A stretch of 39,750 nt of DNA. It comes from Gemmatales bacterium (GTDB lineage: Bacteria > Planctomycetota > Planctomycetia > Gemmatales > HRBIN36). Numbering within the stretch: the stretch's first letter is position 1; every line of letters begins with the position of its first letter. The stretch is taken from NCBI GenBank assembly GCA_025056555.1, contig JANWVZ010000010.1, positions 1-39,750 on the forward strand, read 5' to 3'. The position numbers were made by a program, and so were the translations under genes. This document shows, in pieces, positions 11,315-20,519 of the stretch. A model generated the notes under the pieces. It searched no databases. It saw only the letters and a program-made list of their open reading frames with translations, and was not told where the DNA came from.

Positions 11315-12328
11315 ATGTCGCGGAACAAGCAACCTGTGGTGTGCGGCAGCAGGGTAGTGCTGGTGGCGCTCATGGCCCTCCTGGGGTGTGGCAGCCGTGG
11401 TACCAGCAGCGACGCGAGCCAGCAACACTTGGCACAGCAGAATCCCGCCCAGACCAACGACGCTCGTTCGGACGGAAAAGCGAAAAATCCGGCCGACGGC
11501 GTGCCGGGAGACGGTGCGGCAAAACCCTCGGGTAATCAAGCGAACGACGGCCAGGCTGCTAAGAGAATTGATGGCGACCCCCAATATCAGGGCATTCCTC
11601 TGAGCAAGTGGTTGGAGTTATTGCAATCCGAGGACGAACCACAGCGCTTGGCCGCATTGCAGGCCATCAGCAACCTTGGGCCCGCGGCTTCCAAGGCGGT
11701 GCCGACTCTCCAGAAGTTGCTGGAGTCCGCTAATGTGGAAGAACGGAAAGAAGCGTTGCGGGCGATAAGTGCCATTGGACCGTCGGCCAGGGATGCGATT
11801 CCTCAGGTACGCAAGCTCCTGCGGGACGCTGATGCAGATGTGCAGGAATGGGCTTGCGCAGCGCTGGGCCGCATCGGCGAGCCTGCTAAAGTAGCCATCG
11901 CCGATTTGGAGAAAATCATTCTCGATCAACGTGCCGCGGAGAAAGTGCGCTGGGCCGCAGCCGTAGCCCTGGGGAATATCGGCCCGGCCGCAGTTACGGC
12001 GACGCCCACTTTGCTCAAGGCCCTGCAGGATAGCGATCCGTGGTTACGATGGGCGGCCACGGAAGGATTGGCAGGAGTTGGCCCGCAAGCACAAGGCGCG
12101 GCGGCAGCTCTGGTGGAAGCGCTGAACGATTCCGAATACATCGTGCGCATCGGGGCTGCTCGTGCCCTGGTACACTTGGCCCCCCAGATCAAAGAGCAGA
12201 AGAAAGTCCTGGCAAGCCTTATTCGTTGTTATGAGGATAGCAGCCAATTCGAGAGTGTCCGTAACAAACTCGCGGAAGCCATCAAGGCTGTGGATCCGCA
12301 ACTAGCCACCAAATTGGGTATTCGGTAG
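11315..12328 (+). CDS. HEAT-repeat lipoprotein
   Basis: The gene encodes 337 residues, with GGAG 8 nt before the ATG. A lipoprotein signal is visible: basic N-terminus, VLVALMALLGC with the lipid-modified Cys at about 27. A low-complexity Gly/Ser/Asn/Asp/Lys linker follows to about residue 88. From about 95 there are five or six HEAT/PBS-lyase-like repeats of roughly 38 residues, each with an A-x-x-A-L-x-x-I/L-G-P-x-A pattern: QAISNLGPAA, RAISAIGPSA, AALGRIGEPA, VALGNIGPAA, EGLAGVGPQA and RALVHLAPQ. HEAT arrays are scaffolds, and no catalytic motif is seen. The partner is unknown. The next gene starts 24 bp downstream on the same strand and is probably cotranscribed. Confidence 0.87.
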   Translation: MSRNKQPVVCGSRVVLVALMALLGCGSRGTSSDASQQHLAQQNPAQTNDARSDGKAKNPADGVPGDGAAKPSGNQANDGQAAKRIDGDPQYQGIPLSKWLELLQSEDEPQRLAALQAISNLGPAASKAVPTLQKLLESANVEERKEALRAISAIGPSARDAIPQVRKLLRDADADVQEWACAALGRIGEPAKVAIADLEKIILDQRAAEKVRWAAAVALGNIGPAAVTATPTLLKALQDSDPWLRWAATEGLAGVGPQAQGAAAALVEALNDSEYIVRIGAARALVHLAPQIKEQKKVLASLIRCYEDSSQFESVRNKLAEAIKAVDPQLATKLGIR

Positions 12329-12352
12329 CGGCGAGCTTGGGGAGAGACTGCC

Positions 12353-13267
12353 ATGAATAGGAAACCGCCCGAAGTTATCAGCTTCAGGAACGCTCCAAAT
12401 CTGCAGTATTGCCTTGCCGTGCTCATGTTATCCTTTTGCCTGGCTGCCGGCGGCGACGCGTTCATCCTCCAGGAGCCGATCGGTGTTGGCATGATTGCCA
12501 GCCTGTTCGACCAGACAGATGAAAAAACCATCCTGGCACAAATGCAACCCTTTGCAGACGTGATCGGTAAACGGCTAGGTGTGCGCGGGGAATTTGTGGT
12601 CGTGCGAGACGTAGAACATGCTGCCCAGCTTTTCGATGAGCGAAGGATTCAGGTCATCGTGCTGCATGGTCCCGAATACGGCTGGCTCAAACAATTGGAC
12701 AAGGAGATCCGCCCACTTCTCCTGGCGACAGCGAGTGTGCCTAAGCTCCAGGCCGTCCTCCTCGTGAACCAGAAGAGTGAGGCGAAAACTCCTGAGGACC
12801 TAAAGGACAAAACCTTGGTCCTGGCCAGCCGTTTGCCTCAGCATCTCCGACTCTATCTCGAACGCCGGTTTCCTCAGCCCGTGGATAAAATCTTTCGCAT
12901 CCTGGAGGTCAAGACTGCCGAGGATGCACTCGAAGCCGTTATCGAAGACAAGGCAGACCTGACGTTGGTGAGCAATATTCAGGCAGAGGTTTATCGGCAG
13001 CAACGCCCTGGCCGATTTAAGCGTCTGCGCGAGCTGGAAATCTCCCCCGATTTTCCCTTGCCCGTAGTGGCTTATAAACCTCAAAAGGGGTTGGAGGACC
13101 TTGTGGAAAACTTTCGCAAGGCTCTGTTGACCGCTAAGGAGACCCCTGAAGGTCGGCAGACACTGGTTTTGTGGCGTATTGAGGGTTTTCAGGACGCACC
13201 TGCGGATTACGAGGAACAGGCGGCCAGAATCGCTAAGACATATCCGTTCAAGGCCAGCGCCCGCTGA
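12353..13267 (+). CDS. PhnD-like periplasmic binding protein (phosphate/phosphonate family)
   Basis: The gene encodes 304 residues, with GGGGAGAG about 10 nt before the ATG. An N-terminal hydrophobic segment (about 18-35, YCLAVLMLSFCLAAGG) acts as a signal peptide or anchor. The remainder has the fold pattern of PF12974-type binding proteins: an IGVGMIAS first strand, QMQPFADVIGKRLG, VIVLHGPEYGWL, LLVNQKSEAKTPEDLKDKTLV, and a late DKADLTLVSN. No permease or ATPase gene is next to it, so it may serve as a sensor or work with a distant transporter. The upstream HEAT lipoprotein is its only close neighbour (24 bp). The ligand cannot be predicted; phosphate, phosphonate or another oxyanion is the family's usual range. 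Confidence 0.75.
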   Translation: MNRKPPEVISFRNAPNLQYCLAVLMLSFCLAAGGDAFILQEPIGVGMIASLFDQTDEKTILAQMQPFADVIGKRLGVRGEFVVVRDVEHAAQLFDERRIQVIVLHGPEYGWLKQLDKEIRPLLLATASVPKLQAVLLVNQKSEAKTPEDLKDKTLVLASRLPQHLRLYLERRFPQPVDKIFRILEVKTAEDALEAVIEDKADLTLVSNIQAEVYRQQRPGRFKRLRELEISPDFPLPVVAYKPQKGLEDLVENFRKALLTAKETPEGRQTLVLWRIEGFQDAPADYEEQAARIAKTYPFKASAR

Positions 13268-13951
13268 ACGAGGCGTCCGCCAGGGGCGAACTCCCTCTCA
13301 AGACCCTCAGAGAACTGGGGGCGCCTTGGTCGTATCGCAGCGGGGAAAACATCGCGAATCGGTTCTCGGAACTTGACCGATCTGCATACTTATTCCATGC
13401 CGTCAAACCGTTACCCCGCCGGGGAACATGCCTGTTACGCTAACGGCTTCCGAGCGGGAGGCTACACGGCCCATGGCTCGTTGCGAGGGTGCTTCAGCCT
13501 GGGGTGGGGGGATATGTGGCGCCTTGCCGAATATCTCCACGCGTGAATCACGATGGCTGCCGTCATCTCAGGACCACACTTATGGAGGCAGTCGCTGGGA
13601 TAGTGGGGATGTCGCGCGATGTCGCGAAGGTACCTCAGCTGGACGGAATCTTCTAAAAGCCCGCATGTGCAGTCGGAATGATTTATGAAGCTGTGCTTAA
13701 CCGCGGATTACGATGAGTGGGTGAGAAAGGGTATGGCGCGTAACTGCTTGGAAGCAACCAGACATATAGCAATGCTGGCACTAAGGCGGGACGGCGGCCG
13801 GTCGCTGGCGGGACATACATTCTTATCGGGACCGTCCAAGGTGAGCGGAAGGTGGCCTCTGCCCTGCTACTTGGGAATCAGCATCTCCCGTGCCTCAGTG
13901 TTGCCTCGGTCGCGGCCGGTAAAGGTGCCAGGGATTTCCGCTTGCAGTTTT
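13268..13951. other. Intergenic region between convergent genes
   Basis: This is 684 bp between the end of the PhnD-like gene and the end of the sulfatase gene. Two adjacent plus-strand frames exist (13428-13688 and 13685-14182). Neither shows a family motif, and the second runs antisense into the sulfatase, so both are judged spurious. CCGCGGATTACG at 13701-13712 resembles the repeat ends found near 32280-32757. Confidence 0.4.
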
Positions 13952-15808
13952 TTACTCCGGGGGAGAGAGGGATCGGCGTGCGATTCGCGCGATTTGTTCA
14001 TTGGGGTCTTTGGCCAGCTGGCGAAGTTGCGCACCGAGGCGTTCACGCAGCATGGGAAAACTGTCGGCCACATAGGCAGCATGAAGACGCAACCAGGCGT
14101 TTTCGTGTTGCAGCAGCGGAACCAGGATTTTCGCCGCACCAGACAGATCACCACGCAAGGCCAGGGCTTCTGCGGCGGCTAAGCGCGTGACGGGTGCGGC
14201 GTCGGTGGCCAGCCGAGCAAGCAGGGCCTGACAGCGCGGTTCGTCGTTTGAGCGTTCTCCCACTCGCAAGGCCGCCCAGTAACGCACTGCCGCATCGTTA
14301 TCCTGGGCCAGGGTCAACAACCGTTCCAGGTCTGGGGTTGTGGCTGCCTCGTATAAGCGTGGCAGGAGCTGACGATATTCTGCACTGTGAGCATAGTCCC
14401 AGGGAGGGCGTGAACCAAGGCGCAGGTGGATTTCGGCTTCGGGTAACAACCCGAGGTCGCCGATCTCCAGCATCCAACGCTTCATCTCCTGGCGCAAGCG
14501 TTCGAGCTCGCCGCGATAACGTGGATCCAGGGCCAGATTGTGCACTTCGTCAGGGTCAGCCAGGGTATCGTAAAGTTCTTCCACTGGTTTGCGGGGAGCA
14601 AAGAACTGAGCAGGCCACGGCGGCAACTTTCCTGAGGCGGCCAGTCGTCTCATCTCCTGCATACTGGGCATCAGCTCCATGTATTCGATGAATTGAGCGT
14701 AAGGGCGCGTGACATGGAAGTTGCGCAAGTAGTGAAAGCGGCGATCGCGAACCCCGCGCACCAGGTCGTAGCGTTCATCCATGCGGTCGCGAGCCCCGTA
14801 AACGAAACGGCGTGGCGGAGCGCCCTGCTTGCCGAGAAACGCTTGCCCTTGGATCGTCGGCGGCAGGGGAACGTCGCAGAGGCTCAGTACCGTCGGCGCC
14901 AAATCTACAAAGCTGATCAGTCGGTCGCACACCTCGCCGGGGCCAGCCGGTGCGAGATGACTCCAGCGCTTCGGAAAGCGGATGATCAGGGGCACGCGTA
15001 CACTGGAGTCATAAATCCAGCGTTTGCAGCGCCACAGGCCCGGACCATGATCCGAAAAAAAGAAGACAATGGTATTGTCGGCTAAGCCGTCCTGCTCAAG
15101 TTGTTGCAGCCTCTCGCCCACCTGGTGATCCAGGACGCGGATGAGTTCGTAGTAACGAGCCCAATCCCGGCGGACTACGGGAGTGTCGGCGTGATAGGTT
15201 GGGACGACGATTTTGGCGGGATCTATTTTCGGGCCGCCCAGTGGCTGCAACAACCGTTGAAAACTGGCCTCCGGCAGGCGAATCTGACTTTCGTGTGTGA
15301 CGGTTATGTTAAAGACACTGAAAAATGGTTTATCGGGTGGCCGTTTACGCCAATGGGCTGCCGAACTTGATTCGTCCCACACCCCGTGAGGCGTGCGGAA
15401 GTTGTAATCTTCCTTGACATTGTTACTGCAGTAATAACCCGCGCGGCGCAGATAAGCGGGAAAACCGGTCACTCCTTCGGGTAGCGTTGCCTGGCACCGC
15501 ATGTGATGGGTCCCTAAGGAGGCGGGGTACACACCAGTAATCAAGCAGGAGCGGCTCGGTGCACATACGCCGGTGACCGTGAAGACATTCGTAAAACGCA
15601 CACCTTCCCGAGCAAGGCGGTCGAGATTCGGAGTCATGGCCAGGGGATCGCCAAAACAACCCAAGTGGGGTCCCATGTCCTCACAGGTGAGCCAGAGTAT
15701 GCAAGGCCGGTGCTGCGCAGCTTCAGCCCCGGTCAACTTGCCAAACAAAAGTACACTCCAAGCCCCCAGCAGCCATCTTGCCCACCAGGTTCTGCTGACG
15801 CTGTACAC
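13952..15808 (-). CDS. Sulfatase with C-terminal HEAT-like repeats
   Basis: I prefer the GTG at 15808: GAGGTG lies 8 nt upstream and a signal peptide (SRTWWARWLLGAWSVLLFGK) then begins at once, giving 618 residues. The open frame extends to a TTG at 15877. The type I sulfatase signature VCAPSRSCLITGVYPAS carries the cysteine (about residue 82, in CxPSR) that is converted to formylglycine. Metal ligands are seen in CEDMGPHLGCFGD and FFFSDHGPG; the usual first DD pair is ED here. Near the C-terminus (about 480-610) are HEAT-like repeats (AVRYWAALRVGE, VTRLAAAEALALRGD, WLRLHAAYVAD). The protein probably acts in the periplasm or on the surface on sulfated polysaccharides, as is typical of planctomycetes. 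The exact substrate is unknown, and no formylglycine-generating enzyme gene is in the window. Confidence 0.92.
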   Translation of the reverse strand: MYSVSRTWWARWLLGAWSVLLFGKLTGAEAAQHRPCILWLTCEDMGPHLGCFGDPLAMTPNLDRLAREGVRFTNVFTVTGVCAPSRSCLITGVYPASLGTHHMRCQATLPEGVTGFPAYLRRAGYYCSNNVKEDYNFRTPHGVWDESSSAAHWRKRPPDKPFFSVFNITVTHESQIRLPEASFQRLLQPLGGPKIDPAKIVVPTYHADTPVVRRDWARYYELIRVLDHQVGERLQQLEQDGLADNTIVFFFSDHGPGLWRCKRWIYDSSVRVPLIIRFPKRWSHLAPAGPGEVCDRLISFVDLAPTVLSLCDVPLPPTIQGQAFLGKQGAPPRRFVYGARDRMDERYDLVRGVRDRRFHYLRNFHVTRPYAQFIEYMELMPSMQEMRRLAASGKLPPWPAQFFAPRKPVEELYDTLADPDEVHNLALDPRYRGELERLRQEMKRWMLEIGDLGLLPEAEIHLRLGSRPPWDYAHSAEYRQLLPRLYEAATTPDLERLLTLAQDNDAAVRYWAALRVGERSNDEPRCQALLARLATDAAPVTRLAAAEALALRGDLSGAAKILVPLLQHENAWLRLHAAYVADSFPMLRERLGAQLRQLAKDPNEQIARIARRSLSPPE

Positions 15809-15926
15809 GCTCGGCACCTCGCTCTCGTGTGGACTGGCTGTTGGATACTGAAACCACGCTTCGATCGTTGACTTCAATGTATGACTGGAATGACGTGAGT
15901 AAATCTGACCTGCACTACGGCAGGGC

Positions 15927-15958
15927 AGGTTTAGCCCGCGTACGTTGAGGTTTAGCCC
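15927..15958 (-). promoter_or_regulatory. Direct repeat, possible operator upstream of the sulfatase gene
   Basis: AGGTTTAGCCC occurs at 15927-15937 and again at 15948-15958. The two perfect 11-nt copies are 21 bp apart start to start, close to two helical turns. They lie about 120 bp upstream of the sulfatase start. This spacing suits a regulator binding one DNA face, but no regulator is assigned. Confidence 0.35.
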
Positions 15959-16449
15959 TAGTTATCTACAGAGTGAGGGCGGGCATGTTTACAATGGCGA
16001 TGTTGGGTAAGTCCGTTTAACCGGCTTAATGCCTGGGGGCAAGAGAACTGGGCGGAAGATTGGCCAGGCATGAGATGCAAAAGATTCAGTCCTGATGGTT
16101 TAATGCCGCCTGCCTCAGAAACACTTGCGACAAGGCAATAACATACGATACGAAAGTGCTGGCGCAACTCGATTCGTTCGTCTCGCCACTTCCTCGTAAG
16201 CTCAGCAATGGCCTTGCTAAATCGAAATCCCCCAGGGGCCGACGGGCAAAGTCAGCGCCGCCTTACCAATTCCCGTGGATCTCAGAAACACCCGATGGTG
16301 ATCAGAAATGGCTTGACGATGCTGGCTCGTCAGCCTTTCACCCATCGCAACATTCTTTGCGGAAACCAGTCGGTAGATTGTCTGCGTAGAAAGGCTGAGG
16401 GAGTGGTGAACGGTATGGAGAGCTGGTGCTACCTTATAAGCAGGAAGGG
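15959..16449. other. Intergenic region upstream of the sulfatase gene
   Basis: This is about 490 bp between the possible operator and the 3' end of the DUF6941 gene. Only short overlapping frames without family features are present. No tRNA or clear terminator was seen. Confidence 0.4.
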
Positions 16450-16878
16450 CTAGTCCACTTCTTCTTCCACCAGAGCTTCTTCGAGGAGCGTGACCTGGAA
16501 CTTGCGTTCGGCCAAGACGTGATCATTCACCAGCAGTTGAAAACGGTATTCTCCTGCTTCGGGGAACTCACAGCCGCAGAAACCGACATTGAGTTCAACA
16601 ACCGCTAACGGGTCTGGAAACTCGATGCGTTGTGTTGTACCAAAGAGTACTTCATTATCAGCAGCTTTGACGCAACGCACCGTTACCTGCTTGCGACCGT
16701 AACCATCTGTCATGGTAACGTAAACGTGCAACTCATTAATCACACAGGGCAGATTCGTGGCCCCGATGGCGTCGAAGATGCCGATGAGACTCTTCTTGTT
16801 GGAGATGCGGTCGTCCAAAACCATGTCGCAAATGATCATGGCCAACACCTGGGGTAGGCATGGACAATCACGAGGCAT
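16450..16878 (-). CDS. DUF6941 family protein
   Basis: I chose the ATG at 16878 because AGGGGAC lies 7 nt upstream, giving 142 residues; the frame extends to a TTG at 16920. The protein has the pattern I associate with the DUF6941 family common in planctomycetes: LAMIICDMVLDDRISNKKSLIGIFDAI near the N-terminus, a VYVTMTDGYGRKQVTVRCV strand pair, and a beta-rich C-terminal half ending FPEAGEYRFQLLVND. It looks like a small all-beta cytoplasmic protein; no signal peptide or membrane segment is seen. The acidic tail (EEALVEEEVD) is typical of soluble proteins. Function is unknown. It is divergent from mfd with about 200 bp between the starts. Confidence 0.75.
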   Translation of the reverse strand: MPRDCPCLPQVLAMIICDMVLDDRISNKKSLIGIFDAIGATNLPCVINELHVYVTMTDGYGRKQVTVRCVKAADNEVLFGTTQRIEFPDPLAVVELNVGFCGCEFPEAGEYRFQLLVNDHVLAERKFQVTLLEEALVEEEVD

Positions 16879-17074
16879 GGCAATGTCCCCTGATAAAGTA
16901 AGGAGCCGGATGCTTCGCAACGCTATGCCAGCCGAGCGTGTAACCAGAAAGGCGATAATTGTAAAGAGCAGTCAGGCCCAGCTTGCACTGCATAAATCAC
17001 ACACAAAGAAAAAGCTACCCTCACTCCCGCGTAGCAGGCGGGCGACCGAATCCGTTACAATTATACCGAAGCGC

Positions 17075-20000
17075 ATGGCGAAAATGACAAGTGCTCGGAC
17101 AGAATTTTCCGGGGGGAAGCTGGCCTTCCTCGCGGAGCAACTACGCGCAGGAAGTTGGTGGCAGCGCCATCGGGCACAATTTGATGAGGAAATCCTGCTA
17201 GCGGGCGCCTGGGGTTCTAGCGCCGCGATGCTTATAGCCGCGTTGGTACAGGAGGGACGCGCGAAGCCCTGGGTAGTAGTGATCGCTCACCAGAAAGACC
17301 TGGAAAGTTGGTCGGATGAACTGACTACATTTCTGGGACAGGCGCCAGCGATTTTTCCCGCTGTGACGGCGCTGCGCCGTCAGGAAGAGGTGCCCGAGGT
17401 TGCTGAAATCCAACGCCTTCAGGTACTGCGGGCCTTGAATGCCGGGGAGATTCCTCCTCTAGTGTTAACAACACCTGCGGCTCTGATGCAGGCGGTGCCC
17501 GGTGTGGAAAGTTGGAGCCAGTATCGGCTGGTTTTGAAACCAGGCCAGAGTTATACGCCGGAGGCGGTCTGCCAGTGGTTAGTGGAGCATGGTTACTCAC
17601 GGCGTCAGGTTGTCGAGCTGCCCGGGGAGTTTACTCGCCGCGGCGGCATTGTAGATGTGTTTCCCCTGACGGCGCCAGCCCCGGTTCGCCTCGAGTGGTG
17701 GGGCGATGAAGTAGAAAGCCTGCGACAGTTTGATGTGGAGACCCAGCGAAGCCGCGAGTCTCTTCATTCTGTGGAAATTCTTAGCGCCTTGACCCGTGAA
17801 CCAGCTCCCACCAACCCGACGCAGCCGCTCGAGAGTACTTTATTGGCCTGGTTGCCGACAACCACGCGCGTTGTGCTGGTGGAAACAGCGGAGATTGATG
17901 AGCAGGCGCGGCACTACTGGGAACGTGCAACAGAGTTTCGCGGCCTGATGCCCCCCGCAGAATTGATGAAGCGGTTACAGAAACTGCGTCCCATGCACCT
18001 GACGGCCTGGCCGAGCGGCCACGACGCTCGGACCATCAGTGTGCCAATCAAATCCGTGGAGCGCTTCAGCGGAGAATTAGGCTGCATACGCGAGGAGGTA
18101 TGCCAGACCGCCGCGCGGGCCGACCTCTGGATCGTGTGTTCCAGCGAGGCGGAGCAGAAGCGACTGGCACAATTACTTGGAGTCTTGGAGATAACCGCCT
18201 CTGCCGACAAGGCTCAAGCCCCCTCAGTAGTTGCGACTGGTCCGCAATCGTTCTCGGTAGAGCTGACAGGCCCGTCCGCTGCGGCAAAGCCAACGGTTCA
18301 TTGGTGTGTGGGCCAACTGCGGCAAGGTTTTCGGCTGGCTGCGGAACTCCTCCCCCCAGACGGACCGAGCGAAGTAGTCGTGCTGACGGGCAGCGAACTG
18401 CTCGGGCGTGAGAAGTTGGCACCCCGGTCGCGCTCGGTTTGGCTTCGCCGCTACGAAGCGCGGGCTATTGACAGTTTCCTCGATCTGAATCTGGGCGATT
18501 ATGTGGTTCACCGTGAATATGGCATTGCTCGTTACCGCGGTTTACGCCGAATCGAGAAGAAAGGACGCGAGGAAGAACATCTCACCCTCGAATTCGCCGA
18601 CCGCGTGCTCTTGTACGTACCGGTATCGCAGATTCACTTGGTGCAAAAGTACATCGGGACAGGCGAGCGTGCCCCAGCGTTATCGGAACTGACTGGAACC
18701 GCCTGGCAGAAGCGTAAGGCCCGCGCGCAGGCTGCCGTCTGGGAACTGGCACTCGACCTGCTGCAACTCCAGGCACAGCGTCAGACTGAACCAGGCATTG
18801 CTTATCCTCCCGACAGCGCCTGGCAAGCAGAATTCGAGGCAGCTTTTCCCTATGAGGAGACACCCGACCAGTTGGCAGCTTTAGCCGCAATTAAACAGGA
18901 CATGGAGAAACCCCGACCCATGGATCGCCTGTTATGTGGCGATGTCGGTTTCGGTAAGACCGAATTGGCGATGCGTGCGGCGTTCAAGGCTATGGAGTTC
19001 GGCAAGCAGGTAGCTGTGCTGGTACCCACCACGGTTCTTGCCGAGCAGCATTTCCGCACCTTTTCCAGCCGCTTCGCGCCTTATCCGTTTGTCATTGCCT
19101 GCCTGAGCCGCTTCCGTCCCCCAGCGGAACAGCGCGACATTGTGCAACGGCTGGCTGAGGGCAAGATTGATCTGGTTATCGGGACCCATCGCTTGCTCAG
19201 TGCCGACGTGCGCTTTAAAGACTTGGGATTGGTGATTATTGACGAAGAACAGCGTTTCGGAGTGGAACATAAGGAACGGCTCAAGAAGTTGCGGGCGACT
19301 GTGGATGTGCTTACCATGACCGCCACGCCTATCCCCCGCACGTTGCACATGGCTCTGTTAGGCCTCCGCGACATCAGCTGCCTGGAGACGCCGCCGCTGG
19401 ACCGCCAAGCTATCGAAACCCACATCATTCCCTTTGAGCCTCAACGGATTCGCCAGGCCATCCTGCGAGAGTTGCTTCGGGAAGGTCAGGTATTCTTCGT
19501 TCACAATCGCGTGCGCAGCATTTATCAGGTGGCAGGACAATTGGCGAGCATGGTGCCCGAAGCACGCATCGGCGTCGCACACGGTCAGATGCCCGAACAC
19601 GAACTCGAGCAAACCATGCTCGATTTTCTCGAACGCCGCTACGACGTGCTCGTTACCACGACAATTATTGAAAATGGTCTGGACATACCGTCGGCCAACA
19701 CGATCTTTATCCATTGCCCTGAATGGTTCGGGCTAGCGGATCTGCACCAATTGCGCGGCCGCGTTGGTCGTTCGGAGGTGCGTGCTTATTGCTATCTGGT
19801 ACTGGAGAGCAGTTCTTCTGTGGCACCACAGGCTTACCGCCGTATCAAGGCACTGGAGGAATATTCCGAGCTTGGAGCCGGGTTTAAGATCGCCCTCCGC
19901 GACTTGGAGATCCGAGGGGCCGGCAACATTCTCGGTGCCGAACAAAGTGGCCACATCGCTGCTATCGGCTACGAACTCTATTGTGAAATGCTGGAAGAAG

Positions 20001-20464
20001 CGGTGCGTCGGCTGCGCAACGAGCCTGTGCGCACCCGCTTGGACGTGCGGATTGACTTGCCCTGGCGAGCCTGGATTCCGCCCGATTATGTAGGTCAGTT
20101 GCGCCTGAAAATGGAGCTGTATCGTCGGCTCAGCCGCACACAAGATCTTCACCAGTTGAGGGCATTTCGCGACGAATTGCGCGATCGCTTTGGACCGTTG
20201 CCCGAACCTGTACAATGGCTCATTCGCCAGCAGGAAATACGTCTGTTAGCTCAACGTTGGCGGATCACTTCGCTGCACCTGGACGGCCCCGACGTAGTGC
20301 TCGGCTATCGAGATGCCCAACGCCTGCAAAAATTACTGCGGCGGTTTCCGAAGCGGCTGCGTCTGGTGGACGAAAGCACCGCTTATTTCCGCCTCCAACC
20401 TGACGACACCAGTCCCGCAGCGATTTACGGCCAACTTAAGAAGCTGTTGCAATTTCCGCGCTAG
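17075..20464 (+). CDS. mfd: Transcription-repair coupling factor Mfd
   Basis: Mfd is a DNA translocase that removes RNA polymerase stalled at lesions and recruits UvrA for nucleotide excision repair. I place the start at the ATG at 17075 (MAKMTSARTEF, 1129 residues, close to the usual 1150). The longer open frame back to 16757 overlaps the divergent gene and lacks conservation. No clear ribosome binding site is seen, so 17084 is also possible. Domains are UvrB-like D1-D3 in the first 350 residues (GEFTRRGGIVDVFP), the RNA polymerase-interacting domain at about 472 (LGDYVVHREYGIARYRGL), and Walker A GDVGFGKTE at about 621. Further on come DEEQRFGVEHK at about 723, TATPIPRTLHMALLGLRD, the translocation motif region with RGRVGRSEVRAYCYL, and the C-terminal autoinhibitory domain. 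A PPIase gene follows 55 bp later. Confidence 0.97.
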   Translation: MAKMTSARTEFSGGKLAFLAEQLRAGSWWQRHRAQFDEEILLAGAWGSSAAMLIAALVQEGRAKPWVVVIAHQKDLESWSDELTTFLGQAPAIFPAVTALRRQEEVPEVAEIQRLQVLRALNAGEIPPLVLTTPAALMQAVPGVESWSQYRLVLKPGQSYTPEAVCQWLVEHGYSRRQVVELPGEFTRRGGIVDVFPLTAPAPVRLEWWGDEVESLRQFDVETQRSRESLHSVEILSALTREPAPTNPTQPLESTLLAWLPTTTRVVLVETAEIDEQARHYWERATEFRGLMPPAELMKRLQKLRPMHLTAWPSGHDARTISVPIKSVERFSGELGCIREEVCQTAARADLWIVCSSEAEQKRLAQLLGVLEITASADKAQAPSVVATGPQSFSVELTGPSAAAKPTVHWCVGQLRQGFRLAAELLPPDGPSEVVVLTGSELLGREKLAPRSRSVWLRRYEARAIDSFLDLNLGDYVVHREYGIARYRGLRRIEKKGREEEHLTLEFADRVLLYVPVSQIHLVQKYIGTGERAPALSELTGTAWQKRKARAQAAVWELALDLLQLQAQRQTEPGIAYPPDSAWQAEFEAAFPYEETPDQLAALAAIKQDMEKPRPMDRLLCGDVGFGKTELAMRAAFKAMEFGKQVAVLVPTTVLAEQHFRTFSSRFAPYPFVIACLSRFRPPAEQRDIVQRLAEGKIDLVIGTHRLLSADVRFKDLGLVIIDEEQRFGVEHKERLKKLRATVDVLTMTATPIPRTLHMALLGLRDISCLETPPLDRQAIETHIIPFEPQRIRQAILRELLREGQVFFVHNRVRSIYQVAGQLASMVPEARIGVAHGQMPEHELEQTMLDFLERRYDVLVTTTIIENGLDIPSANTIFIHCPEWFGLADLHQLRGRVGRSEVRAYCYLVLESSSSVAPQAYRRIKALEEYSELGAGFKIALRDLEIRGAGNILGAEQSGHIAAIGYELYCEMLEEAVRRLRNEPVRTRLDVRIDLPWRAWIPPDYVGQLRLKMELYRRLSRTQDLHQLRAFRDELRDRFGPLPEPVQWLIRQQEIRLLAQRWRITSLHLDGPDVVLGYRDAQRLQKLLRRFPKRLRLVDESTAYFRLQPDDTSPAAIYGQLKKLLQFPR

Positions 20465-20519
20465 CGGTTATAAGGCGCTGGCCTGGAGATAGCGAAATTT
20501 TCGTGCAAGCGGAGTACTC

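Noticed and set aside
13428-14182. Two abutting plus-strand frames between the PhnD-like gene and the sulfatase, considered as a broken or TGA-interrupted gene
   Set aside because: Neither has a family motif; the second runs antisense through the sulfatase C-terminus.
16757-17074. An N-terminal extension of Mfd of about 106 residues
   Set aside because: It overlaps the divergent DUF6941 gene and lacks Mfd-like sequence; the family start fits 17075.
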